Shown here in pieces: positions 1 through 7,288 of a DNA stretch of 10,070 nucleotides (position 1 is its first letter; each line of letters opens with the position of its first letter). Origin of the DNA: JBDNDK01 sp046719185. Its GTDB lineage: Bacteria > Armatimonadota > UBA5829. Made by a program: the position numbers and the translations under genes. The stretch is from assembly GCA_046719185.1 (NCBI GenBank), contig JBDNDK010000083.1, positions 1-10,070 on the forward strand. Reading direction: 5' to 3'. The notes below the pieces were generated by a model that saw only the letters and a program-made list of their open reading frames with translations, did no database searches and was not told the DNA's origin.

Positions 1-1227
1 CACACCCACAGAACCAGTGAGAGGATTGCTTCCAAAAAGACCACCGCCTCTTTTTCTAAGTTCTGATGTATCTAGTCTCAACCTGCAGCACATAGATATT
101 GCATCTTCCGGAGAAAGATCTGAATTTACATAATTAGCAAAGTATGGGATACCATATTTGCAGGTTATCTTCATAAATTCATTTACGCTAGGCAAATCCC
201 AATCAAAATCTTTTGTTATATTGATTGTAGGGATAGGGAATGTAAACACTCTTCCTTTTGCATCACCATTCATCATCACTTCACAGAATGCTCTTGCAAA
301 TAAGTCCATTTCCTCTTGAAAGTCTCCATAGGTCTCATCCATCAGCTTTCCACCAATTATCACAGGCTGATCTTTCAGAGTTGCAGGCACAGTGAGGTCA
401 AAAGTCAGATTAGAAAATGGACATTGGAAACCAACCCTAGTAGGTACATTTATATTAAATATAAACTCTTGCAATGACTGCTTCACTTGTTCATAAGTTA
501 AATTATCATATCTAATAAATGGTGCACAATATGTATCAAAACTTGACCATGCCTGAGCTCCAGCAGTCTCTCCCTGAGTAGTGAAAGTAGAATTTACTAT
601 TTGACCAAGAAAAGACCTTAAATGCTTAGCAGGTTTGCTTTCCACTTTGCCCGGCACTCCACCAAAGCCATCCAACAAAAGCTGTCTCAAATCCCAACCT
701 GCACAATATGGTCCAAGAAAACCTAAATCATGTATATGGGCATCACCGCTTTCATGTGCTTCTCTAACTTCAGTAGGATATATTTCATGCAGCCAATAAT
801 ACTGGGTGAAGCATTCCCTCACATAATTATTCAAGCCATTCACACTTTTGTTTGTGTTGGCATTTTCTTTCACTTTCCAGTCTTTATCACCAAGATAATC
901 ACTGAACATATCAATAGTAGCACCAACAAGAGCATTCAGCTTTCTAGCACCACTTCTTTTTTCTCTATACAGAATAAAAGCCTTTGCTGTTTTAGCATGA
1001 CCATTTTCAATTAGCACTTTTTCAATAATATCTTGAATATTTTCAACATCAGGAATTGTATCATTATATTTTTCTTTGGATATTTTTAATACTTCAGTGC
1101 AGAGGTCATGTGCTTTAGAGAAGTCATCTCCACCACAGGCAGTGGCTGCTTTGAATATTGCCCAAGTGATTTTTTCTGGTTGGAATTTCTCTAGTCTTCC
1201 GTCTCTTTTTCTAATCTGTTCAAACAT
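1..1227 (-). CDS. nrdD: Anaerobic (class III) ribonucleoside-triphosphate reductase, N-terminal 409 residues; 3' end beyond left edge
   Basis: This enzyme reduces ribonucleotides to deoxyribonucleotides in the cytoplasm with a glycyl radical installed by the activase NrdG, and it works only without oxygen. The visible 409 residues start with an ATP-cone regulatory domain (about residues 1-95, beginning MFEQIRKRDGRLEKF), which sets overall activity through ATP/dATP. The catalytic barrel follows. HIHDL (164-168) and YCAGWDLRQLL (174-184) contain the conserved barrel cysteine Cys175, and MCCRLRLD (379-386) matches the finger-loop cysteine region expected to carry the thiyl radical. The family is usually about 600-750 residues, so the C-terminal zinc site and glycyl-radical motif lie outside. 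The ATG at 1227 is preceded by AAGGAG with 9 bases after GGAG, and an in-frame TGA sits 9 codons upstream, so the start is secure. No frameshift is seen. nrdG is not in the window and could lie further left. Family assignment is near certain. Confidence 0.96.
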   Translation of the reverse strand, partial: MFEQIRKRDGRLEKFQPEKITWAIFKAATACGGDDFSKAHDLCTEVLKISKEKYNDTIPDVENIQDIIEKVLIENGHAKTAKAFILYREKRSGARKLNALVGATIDMFSDYLGDKDWKVKENANTNKSVNGLNNYVRECFTQYYWLHEIYPTEVREAHESGDAHIHDLGFLGPYCAGWDLRQLLLDGFGGVPGKVESKPAKHLRSFLGQIVNSTFTTQGETAGAQAWSSFDTYCAPFIRYDNLTYEQVKQSLQEFIFNINVPTRVGFQCPFSNLTFDLTVPATLKDQPVIIGGKLMDETYGDFQEEMDLFARAFCEVMMNGDAKGRVFTFPIPTINITKDFDWDLPSVNEFMKITCKYGIPYFANYVNSDLSPEDAISMCCRLRLDTSELRKRGGGLFGSNPLTGSVGV

Positions 1228-1256
1228 ATCAGGAATCTCCTTATCCCACTCTCACA

Positions 1257-1407
1257 GCTTTTATAGATTTAAGCTGTCAAACAATCTATTTACAGTCACT
1301 CTGAGCGTCAGCAAAGAATCTTTGTGGTTTTTAGATTCTTCTTTGCAGTGCTTCCTAGAATGACATTGTTTGGCATTTTAGAAGTATTTTGAAAATCTAT
1401 AAAAAGC
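1257..1407. repeat. Imperfect palindromic element of about 150 bp (MITE/REP-like) between nrdD promoter and start codon
   Basis: The two halves are inverted copies of each other. The outer arms TTTTATAGATTT (1259-1270) and AAATCTATAAAA (1393-1404) are perfect over 12 bp and extend to GC with one bulged base. Further in, CAAACAAT (1278-1285) faces ATTGTTTG (1365-1372), GTCACTCT (1295-1302) faces AGAATGAC (1357-1364), and GCAAAGAATCT (1311-1321) faces AGATTCTTCTTTGC (1333-1346) with three extra bases. The inner part resembles the widespread dispersed palindromes of the type GTCATTCTGAGCG...AAGAATCT seen in many bacterial genomes. That resemblance is from memory, not from a search. There is no ORF inside. 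It lies 17 bases upstream of the nrdD ribosome-binding site, so if transcribed it would fold into a long hairpin in the nrdD leader. Confidence 0.75.
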
Positions 1408-1458
1408 CCGTTAAGTCTGCCGTCCTAGCAGTTGATTTGCATTTGATTTTGATATTTT

Positions 1459-1487
1459 ATCCTACCCCTGAAAAAGACACTAGTCAA
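1459..1487 (-). promoter_or_regulatory. Candidate sigma70-type promoter for nrdD
   Basis: On the minus strand TTGACT (1482-1487) is followed after exactly 17 bases by TAGGAT (1459-1464), a fair -35/-10 pair. Transcription would begin near 1452, giving a leader of about 225 bases that includes the whole palindromic element. It is a pattern match in AT-rich DNA, where chance matches are common; the proper spacing and the position between the NrdR-like boxes and the gene support it. Confidence 0.45.
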
Positions 1488-1540
1488 GAACTTTAAGAAA
1501 AATTATCTGATGAATTTTTCCCCTAATTCATCTTTAATGA

Positions 1541-1588
1541 ACACTATATATGCTGATTGAAACATTATTTGTATCCTATATATAGCAT
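1541..1588. promoter_or_regulatory. Tandem NrdR-box-like operator upstream of nrdD
   Basis: NrdR is the ATP-cone zinc-finger repressor of ribonucleotide reductase genes. Its sites are two 16-bp boxes close to ACACWATATATWGTGT, usually about 31-32 bp apart. Box A (1541-1556) reads ACACTATATATGCTGA, 13 of 16 matching. Box B (1573-1588) reads ATCCTATATATAGCAT and keeps the complete 10-base palindromic core CTATATATAG. Their cores are 32 bp apart with a 16-base linker, the expected geometry. They sit about 315-360 bases upstream of the nrdD start and roughly 55-100 bases upstream of the proposed -35. That is further than a classic overlapping operator, so the real promoter may lie closer or control may act at a distance. 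Confidence 0.6.
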
Positions 1589-2012
1589 TTGTTTATTTGA
1601 TGACATTTAAGCCTTTTGAATCATCAATTACATAAATTGAGTTATTAATTAGTATTAAAATTTTATAAACAGGCTTGTGTATTTTTAATAATTGCCAACA
1701 ATAATACTAGCACTGGATCATCTCTAAATATATCCTAATTGTTAATATTCATTTTTTAGATTATGATTATTGTCAATATATATCGCAAATAATATGACAG
1801 TGTGATACTAAAATATGACTCATTATTGAACATCAACTAGTGTCAATATGTGTCAGTATAGCAGGCTTTATTTGATATCTAAGCATTAAAAATATCTTGA
1901 TTATTCTTACAATTTGCTTAAATATTGTTTAGTAACAAATAATGTCATCTATGGAAAATATTAAAATATGTAGACAATATTATTCTAAATTATAAATATT
2001 ACTACAACACAT
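1589..2012. other. AT-rich intergenic stretch with repeated TGTCA/TGACA pentamers
   Basis: I see no credible ORF, tRNA or structured RNA here. The sequence is very AT-rich and contains TGTCA or TGACA at 1601, 1771, 1795, 1841, 1851 and 1943, with another at 2018 just beyond. Two arrangements stand out. TGTCA at 1771 and TGACA at 1795 form an inverted pair. TGTCAATATGTGTCA (1841-1855) is a direct repeat with a 10-bp period, one helical turn. This could be an operator region for the downstream GGDEF-EAL gene. A direct repeat with a 10-11 bp period is typical of OmpR/PhoB-family response regulators, but the regulator is unknown. Confidence 0.35.
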
Positions 2013-2041
2013 TTGAGTGACATATTTATACTTATTATCAC
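2013..2041 (+). promoter_or_regulatory. Weak candidate promoter for the GGDEF-EAL gene
   Basis: TTGAGT (2013-2018) and TATCAC (2036-2041) are separated by 17 bases. Transcription would start near 2048, giving a very short leader that still contains the GAGG ribosome-binding site at 2050-2053. The -10 element is poor, and in this AT-rich region other pairs are possible. Confidence 0.3.
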
Positions 2042-2059
2042 TAAATATTGAGGTTCTGG

Positions 2060-5000
2060 TTGGCTGCTTTCCTTTTTGAACAAATTGATTATATCTTCTT
2101 TTTAACAGGAATGATTTTTGCTCTCATATCTGTGATGTGCTACTTTTCATCTGGAGCAAAATCATCTCAAATAGATTGGAAAAACTTCATCTGGTTTTGT
2201 GCTTTTGTTTGTATTGGATATTGGGCTAGGCTAGTTGATATATCTGTAAATGGATATTATTCACATTCAAAAGTTGGGTTTGTTATTGCAAGTTTTGCAT
2301 TTGTCTTTTTGTTTGAATTTGCAAGACAAAACTACAACAGGCTGTATAATAAATCTACTGGAATCTGGATGTTAATAGTTCTTCTACCAGTATGCAGTAT
2401 AATTGTAGCATTTGATAGAAACCTCTTTATTTTGAGTTCCATTTTATTTCTGCTTCTGCCATCTGGGTTGTGGGCAACATTTGTTATTTATAAATATTCA
2501 AAGAATAATACACAGAATAGACTAACTTCAGCATATCTTAGAATGAGTGCTTTGTTTCTTTTTATAGCATTAATTTCCAGCTTATTAAAAATTCCAATCG
2601 TGTTGGATATATTTATTAATTCATCTAACGGAAATTCTAATTCTGCTTATCTATTTTTTGTTCCAGAGCTCTTTTTAGCACCATTTATGTTCATGTTTTT
2701 AGTTACTCTCTGGTTATATTTTAGAAGCATAAATGAGTTAAAAATTATCACAAAGCAATATATTGCTTTAGCAGCTTGCTTTATTACTATACTTGTTGTC
2801 AGCTTTTTTGGAGTTAATCATATAGAAAAATATGCTGAGAAGGTTCGTTTAGTAAACGATTCATTTCATATAGAAAAAGCAGTAGTTAATGTGTCTGAAG
2901 AAATTCAAAGAATTATGAATGCATCTGAGAGTATCGCCAGTGCACCTGTTACTGCCAAATGTTTAAGTGAAAATAAAAATTACAACAGCCTCAACAAACT
3001 GTTGGATTTGTATTCCAAGGCATACAAAGGCACAATATGCTATGTTTTAGACAAAAATGGTGTATGTATAGCTTCTTCAAATAGAAACACACCAGATAAC
3101 CTTATTGGCAATTCATATGCATTTAGATCATATTTCAAAGATGCACTAGCCACTGACAAAGGATTTGAATTTTGTCTTGGTATTACTACAAATCAAAAAG
3201 GTGCCTATGCATCAACTGCTGTATATTCTGATGACGGCAGTATTGTGGGTGTTGTTGCTGTTAAGTCAAATTTTGAAAACTTGCAGAATCAGCTAAATAA
3301 TTTCTGGGATATATTTATAATAGATCCAAATGGAAAAATATTTTACTCAAGCAATAAAGATCTGGAAGATCTCTCTTTCTGGGATTTAGATAAAGCAAAG
3401 GATAATATTCTTTTTGTTTCTTTATCAGAAAACTTTATTGAATCTATAAAAAACCAAAAGAATACAGGCAATATAAATCTAATTAATAGAGACGGTGTTT
3501 TAGGTTTAAGGAAATTTATCAGCAATGACGGATGGTCTATGATAATTATCCATCCTGCCAGCCAAATTGAAATCTTCAGGTTAGTCCTGCTTGCAATAGT
3601 TGCTTTAATTTTTGCAGTAATTATTATCTCTTTTGCTATCATTAGAAATAAAGAGAAACAAAACATACTTTTAGATTGGTCTGCAATTTTTTGGGAAAAT
3701 ACATTCAATTCAATGGATGGTGGCCTATGCATAATAGATAAAGATTTTAACATAATTAAGGCAAATAAAAATTGCAAAAGCCTATTTGGTTTGGAATCAT
3801 TTTGCTTTATAGAAGGCAAGAAATGTTATGAAGTTTTTCAAAAAACTGATACAATATGCAATGAATGTCCTCATATCAAAACTATCACAAAGGGCATAAC
3901 TGCCAATAAAGTGATGTACGAATTTTTGTTAGATAAGTATATTGAAGTTACAACTTCCCCAATGTATGATGAAAATAGAAATATCATTGGTTCTGTGCAT
4001 ATTTCAAAAGATGTTACAGAAAGAACTATCACAGAAGAAAAACTTAATCTGCAAATATCAGCTATGCAGGCTGCCGAAGATCAGATTGTGATAACAGATA
4101 TAGAAGGAATTCCATTATTTATAAACAGTTCATTTGAAAAACAAACGGGATTTGAAATAAATAATATTGAAGGTGATACACCAGCATTTATCGGATTTGG
4201 GCTGTATCCTAAGGAATTTTATCATATGATCTGGCAAACTATTCAGAGTGGAAATATTTGGAAAGGTGAAATATTAAACAGAAGAAAAAATGGCGAGCTA
4301 TATTCAGAGGAAATAACCATTACACCTATTAAAAATGCAGATAACAAAATAGAACATTTTATCACTATTAAAAGAGATGTAACTGAGAAAAAGAGATTCC
4401 AAGAAAAAATAGACAAACTGGCATATCAAGATTCTCTTACAGGTCTTCCAAACAAACTTTTGTTTGCTGAAAAACTAAATAATAAACTTAATTGGGCAAA
4501 AGAAAATAATAAATCATTTGCTGTTCTTTTCTTTGATATAGATGAATTTGTATTAATTAATGAAATTTATGGTCACAATTTTGGTGATAATCTGCTTATT
4601 TGTGTAGCAGAAAGGCTAAAACAATTAATAAAATCAACAGATACAATTGCTAGAATGGGTGGTGATGAGTTTACTATTATTTTGGAAGATATAGAATCTA
4701 AAGAAGATGTATATTCTATCTCAGAAAAACTGATTGATGAATTTAATAAGCCTTTCAAATTAGAAAATAAAGAAGTTTACATATCTGCAAGTCTTGGTGT
4801 GAGTATATGTCCTTTTGATGGAGAGGATGTTGAAACACTTCTTAAGAATGCTGACTCAGCACTCTATAAAGCTAAAGAACTAGGAAGAGGTAAGTATCAG
4901 ATTTATAATGAGGCATTCATAGATGAGTCTTCAAAGAAAATTTACATAGAAGCCAGCTTAAGAAAGGCTATTGAAAATAATGAAAATGAATTTGTTTTAT

Positions 5001-5746
5001 ACTATCAGCCGAGAGTTGATATAAGAACTTGTAGGATTGTAGGTGCTGAAGCCCTGATAAGATGGAACCATTCTGAGATGGGATTTGTAAGTCCTGATAA
5101 ATTTATCAATATTGCTGAAGAAACAGGCTTAATTTTGCCTATCACAAACTGGGTTATCAAAGAAGCATGCACTCAAACAAAGAATTGGCACGATATGGGA
5201 TTGCCTATGCTGACTATTGCTATTAATATCTCACCTAAACATTTTTCTTCAAATAATCTAACAGAAACATTAGCTAATATTCTAAATGAAACAGGATTAA
5301 ATCCATCAAAATTGGATATTGAAATCACTGAAAATGTTCTCTTAAATAATTCTGAAGAAGCCATTGAAACATTAAACAAAATTAAAGAGCTAGGTGTTAG
5401 TGTGCATATTGATGATTTTGGAACAGGATATTCATCTCTCAGCTATCTTAAAAAATTCCCTATAGATGCAGTAAAGATAGATAGGTCTTTCATTTCTGAA
5501 ATACAACAATTAGAAGGTCAAGCTGCAATTCCTCAAGCAATCATTGCAATGTCTCACAGCCTTAAATTAAAGGTGATAGCAGAGGGTGTTGAAACTCCCA
5601 CACAAATGCAAATTTTAAGGGAGCTTGAATGTGATGAAATGCAGGGTTATTTTATAAGCAAACCGCTTCCGGCTGATGAGTTTACACAATTACTCTTCAC
5701 AGACCACAACAACTGCATTTCTACAGATTTTCTTGGAGCAGCCTAG
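2060..5746 (+). CDS. Membrane-anchored multi-sensor diguanylate cyclase/phosphodiesterase (8TM-dCache-TM-PAS-PAS-GGDEF-EAL)
   Basis: This is a c-di-GMP turnover protein of about 1228 residues. From the N-terminus it has about eight membrane helices (9-252), an extracytoplasmic dCache-like sensor (253-505) and a ninth helix (506-528). PAS domains at about 543-656 and 664-778 are followed by GGDEF (about 785-948) and EAL (about 965-1215). The cyclase motif GGDEF (867-871) is intact. The inhibitory I-site reads KSTD (858-861), so the usual RxxD arginine is lysine. EAL residues are complete: EALIRW (997-1002), NIS, ITEN, DDFGTGYSS, KIDRSF, AEGVET and QGYFISKP. Both activities are possible; which dominates cannot be told. 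The dCache stretch at 340-359 (SNRNTPDNLIGNSYAFRSYF) resembles the DctB C4-dicarboxylate sensor. The first PAS has a cysteine cluster (C589, C600, C603). I chose TTG 2060 because GAGG precedes it by 6 bases. An in-frame TTG at 2048, just after a stop at 2042, lacks an RBS, and ATG 2111 would truncate the first helix. Confidence 0.93.
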   Translation: MAAFLFEQIDYIFFLTGMIFALISVMCYFSSGAKSSQIDWKNFIWFCAFVCIGYWARLVDISVNGYYSHSKVGFVIASFAFVFLFEFARQNYNRLYNKSTGIWMLIVLLPVCSIIVAFDRNLFILSSILFLLLPSGLWATFVIYKYSKNNTQNRLTSAYLRMSALFLFIALISSLLKIPIVLDIFINSSNGNSNSAYLFFVPELFLAPFMFMFLVTLWLYFRSINELKIITKQYIALAACFITILVVSFFGVNHIEKYAEKVRLVNDSFHIEKAVVNVSEEIQRIMNASESIASAPVTAKCLSENKNYNSLNKLLDLYSKAYKGTICYVLDKNGVCIASSNRNTPDNLIGNSYAFRSYFKDALATDKGFEFCLGITTNQKGAYASTAVYSDDGSIVGVVAVKSNFENLQNQLNNFWDIFIIDPNGKIFYSSNKDLEDLSFWDLDKAKDNILFVSLSENFIESIKNQKNTGNINLINRDGVLGLRKFISNDGWSMIIIHPASQIEIFRLVLLAIVALIFAVIIISFAIIRNKEKQNILLDWSAIFWENTFNSMDGGLCIIDKDFNIIKANKNCKSLFGLESFCFIEGKKCYEVFQKTDTICNECPHIKTITKGITANKVMYEFLLDKYIEVTTSPMYDENRNIIGSVHISKDVTERTITEEKLNLQISAMQAAEDQIVITDIEGIPLFINSSFEKQTGFEINNIEGDTPAFIGFGLYPKEFYHMIWQTIQSGNIWKGEILNRRKNGELYSEEITITPIKNADNKIEHFITIKRDVTEKKRFQEKIDKLAYQDSLTGLPNKLLFAEKLNNKLNWAKENNKSFAVLFFDIDEFVLINEIYGHNFGDNLLICVAERLKQLIKSTDTIARMGGDEFTIILEDIESKEDVYSISEKLIDEFNKPFKLENKEVYISASLGVSICPFDGEDVETLLKNADSALYKAKELGRGKYQIYNEAFIDESSKKIYIEASLRKAIENNENEFVLYYQPRVDIRTCRIVGAEALIRWNHSEMGFVSPDKFINIAEETGLILPITNWVIKEACTQTKNWHDMGLPMLTIAINISPKHFSSNNLTETLANILNETGLNPSKLDIEITENVLLNNSEEAIETLNKIKELGVSVHIDDFGTGYSSLSYLKKFPIDAVKIDRSFISEIQQLEGQAAIPQAIIAMSHSLKLKVIAEGVETPTQMQILRELECDEMQGYFISKPLPADEFTQLLFTDHNNCISTDFLGAA

Positions 5747-5755
5747 CTTAATATA

Positions 5756-7195
5756 TTAGTTAATAGCCTTAATCCAAATAGGATCAATATATCTTTGGTT
5801 GTTCTCTGTTTTTATAGTTCCTCTTAGGTTTACTATCTTATTTGTGGTGATAGGTCTGAAATCTAATGGCACATTCACTCTAATTCCAGATGTTCTATCC
5901 GGGTCTGTGATATATATAAATCCATTAAATTTTTCCGTGCCTGCAGTTACAATCATTCCTTCAAGTGTCAATAATGAGCCATCCTGCAGAGCTTTAGCAC
6001 CTGATATCTTTTCTGGCTGAAAACCTTTCATACAAGACAATGGATCACCTAATATTACATCTTTCCAGCCAACTAATCTTGATGCTGCAAACATAGACTC
6101 TGCTAGGTTTCTGCCTTTTGAATACAAATCCATATATACACTTGGAGATGCACAAGCAAGCAGGAAAGGCTCCGTTGCATAGCCTTTAGCACCTGCAACA
6201 CCTTGAGATATGAAATCTGCAATTAGAGATTGTCCACCTGTGGTAGGAAGAAATGTTCTGCCACTAGAAGATACTGCAGTTTCAGCTATACTGCCATTTT
6301 TGAACATAATAGAGTTATATAGCTCAAGTGTATAGCCAGTGCCATGATTACTTCCCCAGGAACAATACATATCAAGAGCATAAGAAGGAGCATTGAATGT
6401 CTGGGTTTGGTCTATTACAACATTCAAATGAGGTCTGCCTGCTAAAATCTGAGAAGCTTTCAGCATATCTCCATTGTATTTATCATAACTTAATTCAAAA
6501 TTCCAATCAATACTACCATTTGGAAGCAGCAACCCATAAGGATGTATGCTAGGGTCTCCAATTCCTTTATTGGGTGCTAAATCTAAGAATACTTCATAAG
6601 GTGCAGTTTGAGGTCCCAATGCTCTATCTATTAATGCAATAGCATCAGCTTGTGTGTAGCCATCAAGCCTGCATACAATATACCCGCCTATCTCTGAATG
6701 CTTAAATATTTTTGAGCTGTTCCAATATCTGTTTGCATAGCAGGTGTCACTTTGACCTGTCTCAGAATTACTAAATCCTATCATTGCAGGGTTTATTATG
6801 TTCTTTGCCATTAGCAAGCTGTCAACAGTTTTATCTCCCCAGCCTCCATTTGTGATTGCTCTGTGAGGAATTCCTTTTGTGAGCACTATATACTGAATCT
6901 GATTAGTTAATCCATTGTTTTGAATATAGTTATATATAGGTGTTTCTATCTGATTTATATAATTTGTTTCTGAAATTCTCTCATTTGCTGAAGATGTAGA
7001 TGAATCTTGGCAGGTGATTGTTAACACATTCTGAGCAGGTATATTTCTTTGCTGGATATAATAATCAGCAATATTTATAGACACTTGGCTGTTTGAGTTT
7101 TTCACAACCAGTACATTCTCAGGACCTCCCCAAGCCAATGCTTGGGAAGATATTAATGTGAATATTATTATCAGTAACAAGACATATTTTTTCAT
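5756..7195 (-). CDS. Secreted TIGR03790-family protein with C-terminal OB-like domain
   Basis: The product (479 residues from the ATG at 7195) has a clear signal peptide: MKKY, a hydrophobic core, and a likely cut after ALA at residue 21. The mature part opens with GPENVLVVKNSNSQVSINIA and continues ADYYIQQRNIPAQNV, which matches the TIGR03790 family of uncharacterised exported proteins. Its conserved end, RNLAESMFAASRLVGWKDVILGDPL, lies before about residue 390. From about 398 to 479 there is an extra beta-rich segment (LLTLEGMIVTAG, FIYITDPDRTSGIRV, IVNLRGTIKTENNQRYID) that looks like an OB-fold domain used as an accessory module in exported proteins. Molecular function is unknown. ATG 7195 has AAGG 8 bases upstream; ATG 7201 and TTG 7219, also in frame, are less well spaced. 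It follows the membrane-protein gene after 93 bases, where a TTGACA overlapping that gene's stop could be a -35 element but lacks a good -10. It converges on the GGDEF-EAL gene with 9 bases between stops. Confidence 0.85.
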   Translation of the reverse strand: MKKYVLLLIIIFTLISSQALAWGGPENVLVVKNSNSQVSINIADYYIQQRNIPAQNVLTITCQDSSTSSANERISETNYINQIETPIYNYIQNNGLTNQIQYIVLTKGIPHRAITNGGWGDKTVDSLLMAKNIINPAMIGFSNSETGQSDTCYANRYWNSSKIFKHSEIGGYIVCRLDGYTQADAIALIDRALGPQTAPYEVFLDLAPNKGIGDPSIHPYGLLLPNGSIDWNFELSYDKYNGDMLKASQILAGRPHLNVVIDQTQTFNAPSYALDMYCSWGSNHGTGYTLELYNSIMFKNGSIAETAVSSSGRTFLPTTGGQSLIADFISQGVAGAKGYATEPFLLACASPSVYMDLYSKGRNLAESMFAASRLVGWKDVILGDPLSCMKGFQPEKISGAKALQDGSLLTLEGMIVTAGTEKFNGFIYITDPDRTSGIRVNVPLDFRPITTNKIVNLRGTIKTENNQRYIDPIWIKAIN

Positions 7196-7288
7196 ACTCA
7201 TGACCTTATTATATCCCAAGAATTTGTATTTTAGGGAAATTACAATAATTTTTTAAGATTTTTATTGTGAAAGAGTATATTTGCTCTG

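Noticed and set aside
730..1363. Two plus-strand open frames of 94 and 95 codons (730-1014 and 1076-1363)
   Set aside because: They lie mostly antisense to the well-supported nrdD reading frame; the second also runs into the palindromic element. Neither product resembles a protein family.
1411..1440. Short stem CTGC-7 bases-GCAG on the minus strand in the nrdD leader, considered as part of a riboswitch
   Set aside because: Only four base pairs, with no conserved core of a known riboswitch class that I recognise.
1228..2047. Insertion sequence, CRISPR array or tRNA in the large intergenic region
   Set aside because: No transposase frame, no regularly spaced repeats and no cloverleaf could be found; the only repeat structure is the palindromic element and the scattered TGTCA pentamers.
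3343..5379. Minus-strand open frames inside the GGDEF-EAL gene (3343-3819, 4573-4758, 5173-5379)
   Set aside because: They are antisense to conserved dCache, PAS, GGDEF and EAL coding sequence and have no recognisable domains or ribosome-binding sites.
5740..5765. Bidirectional terminator between the convergent GGDEF-EAL and TIGR03790 genes
   Set aside because: The 9-base gap and flanking bases form no stable stem and no U-tract in either direction.
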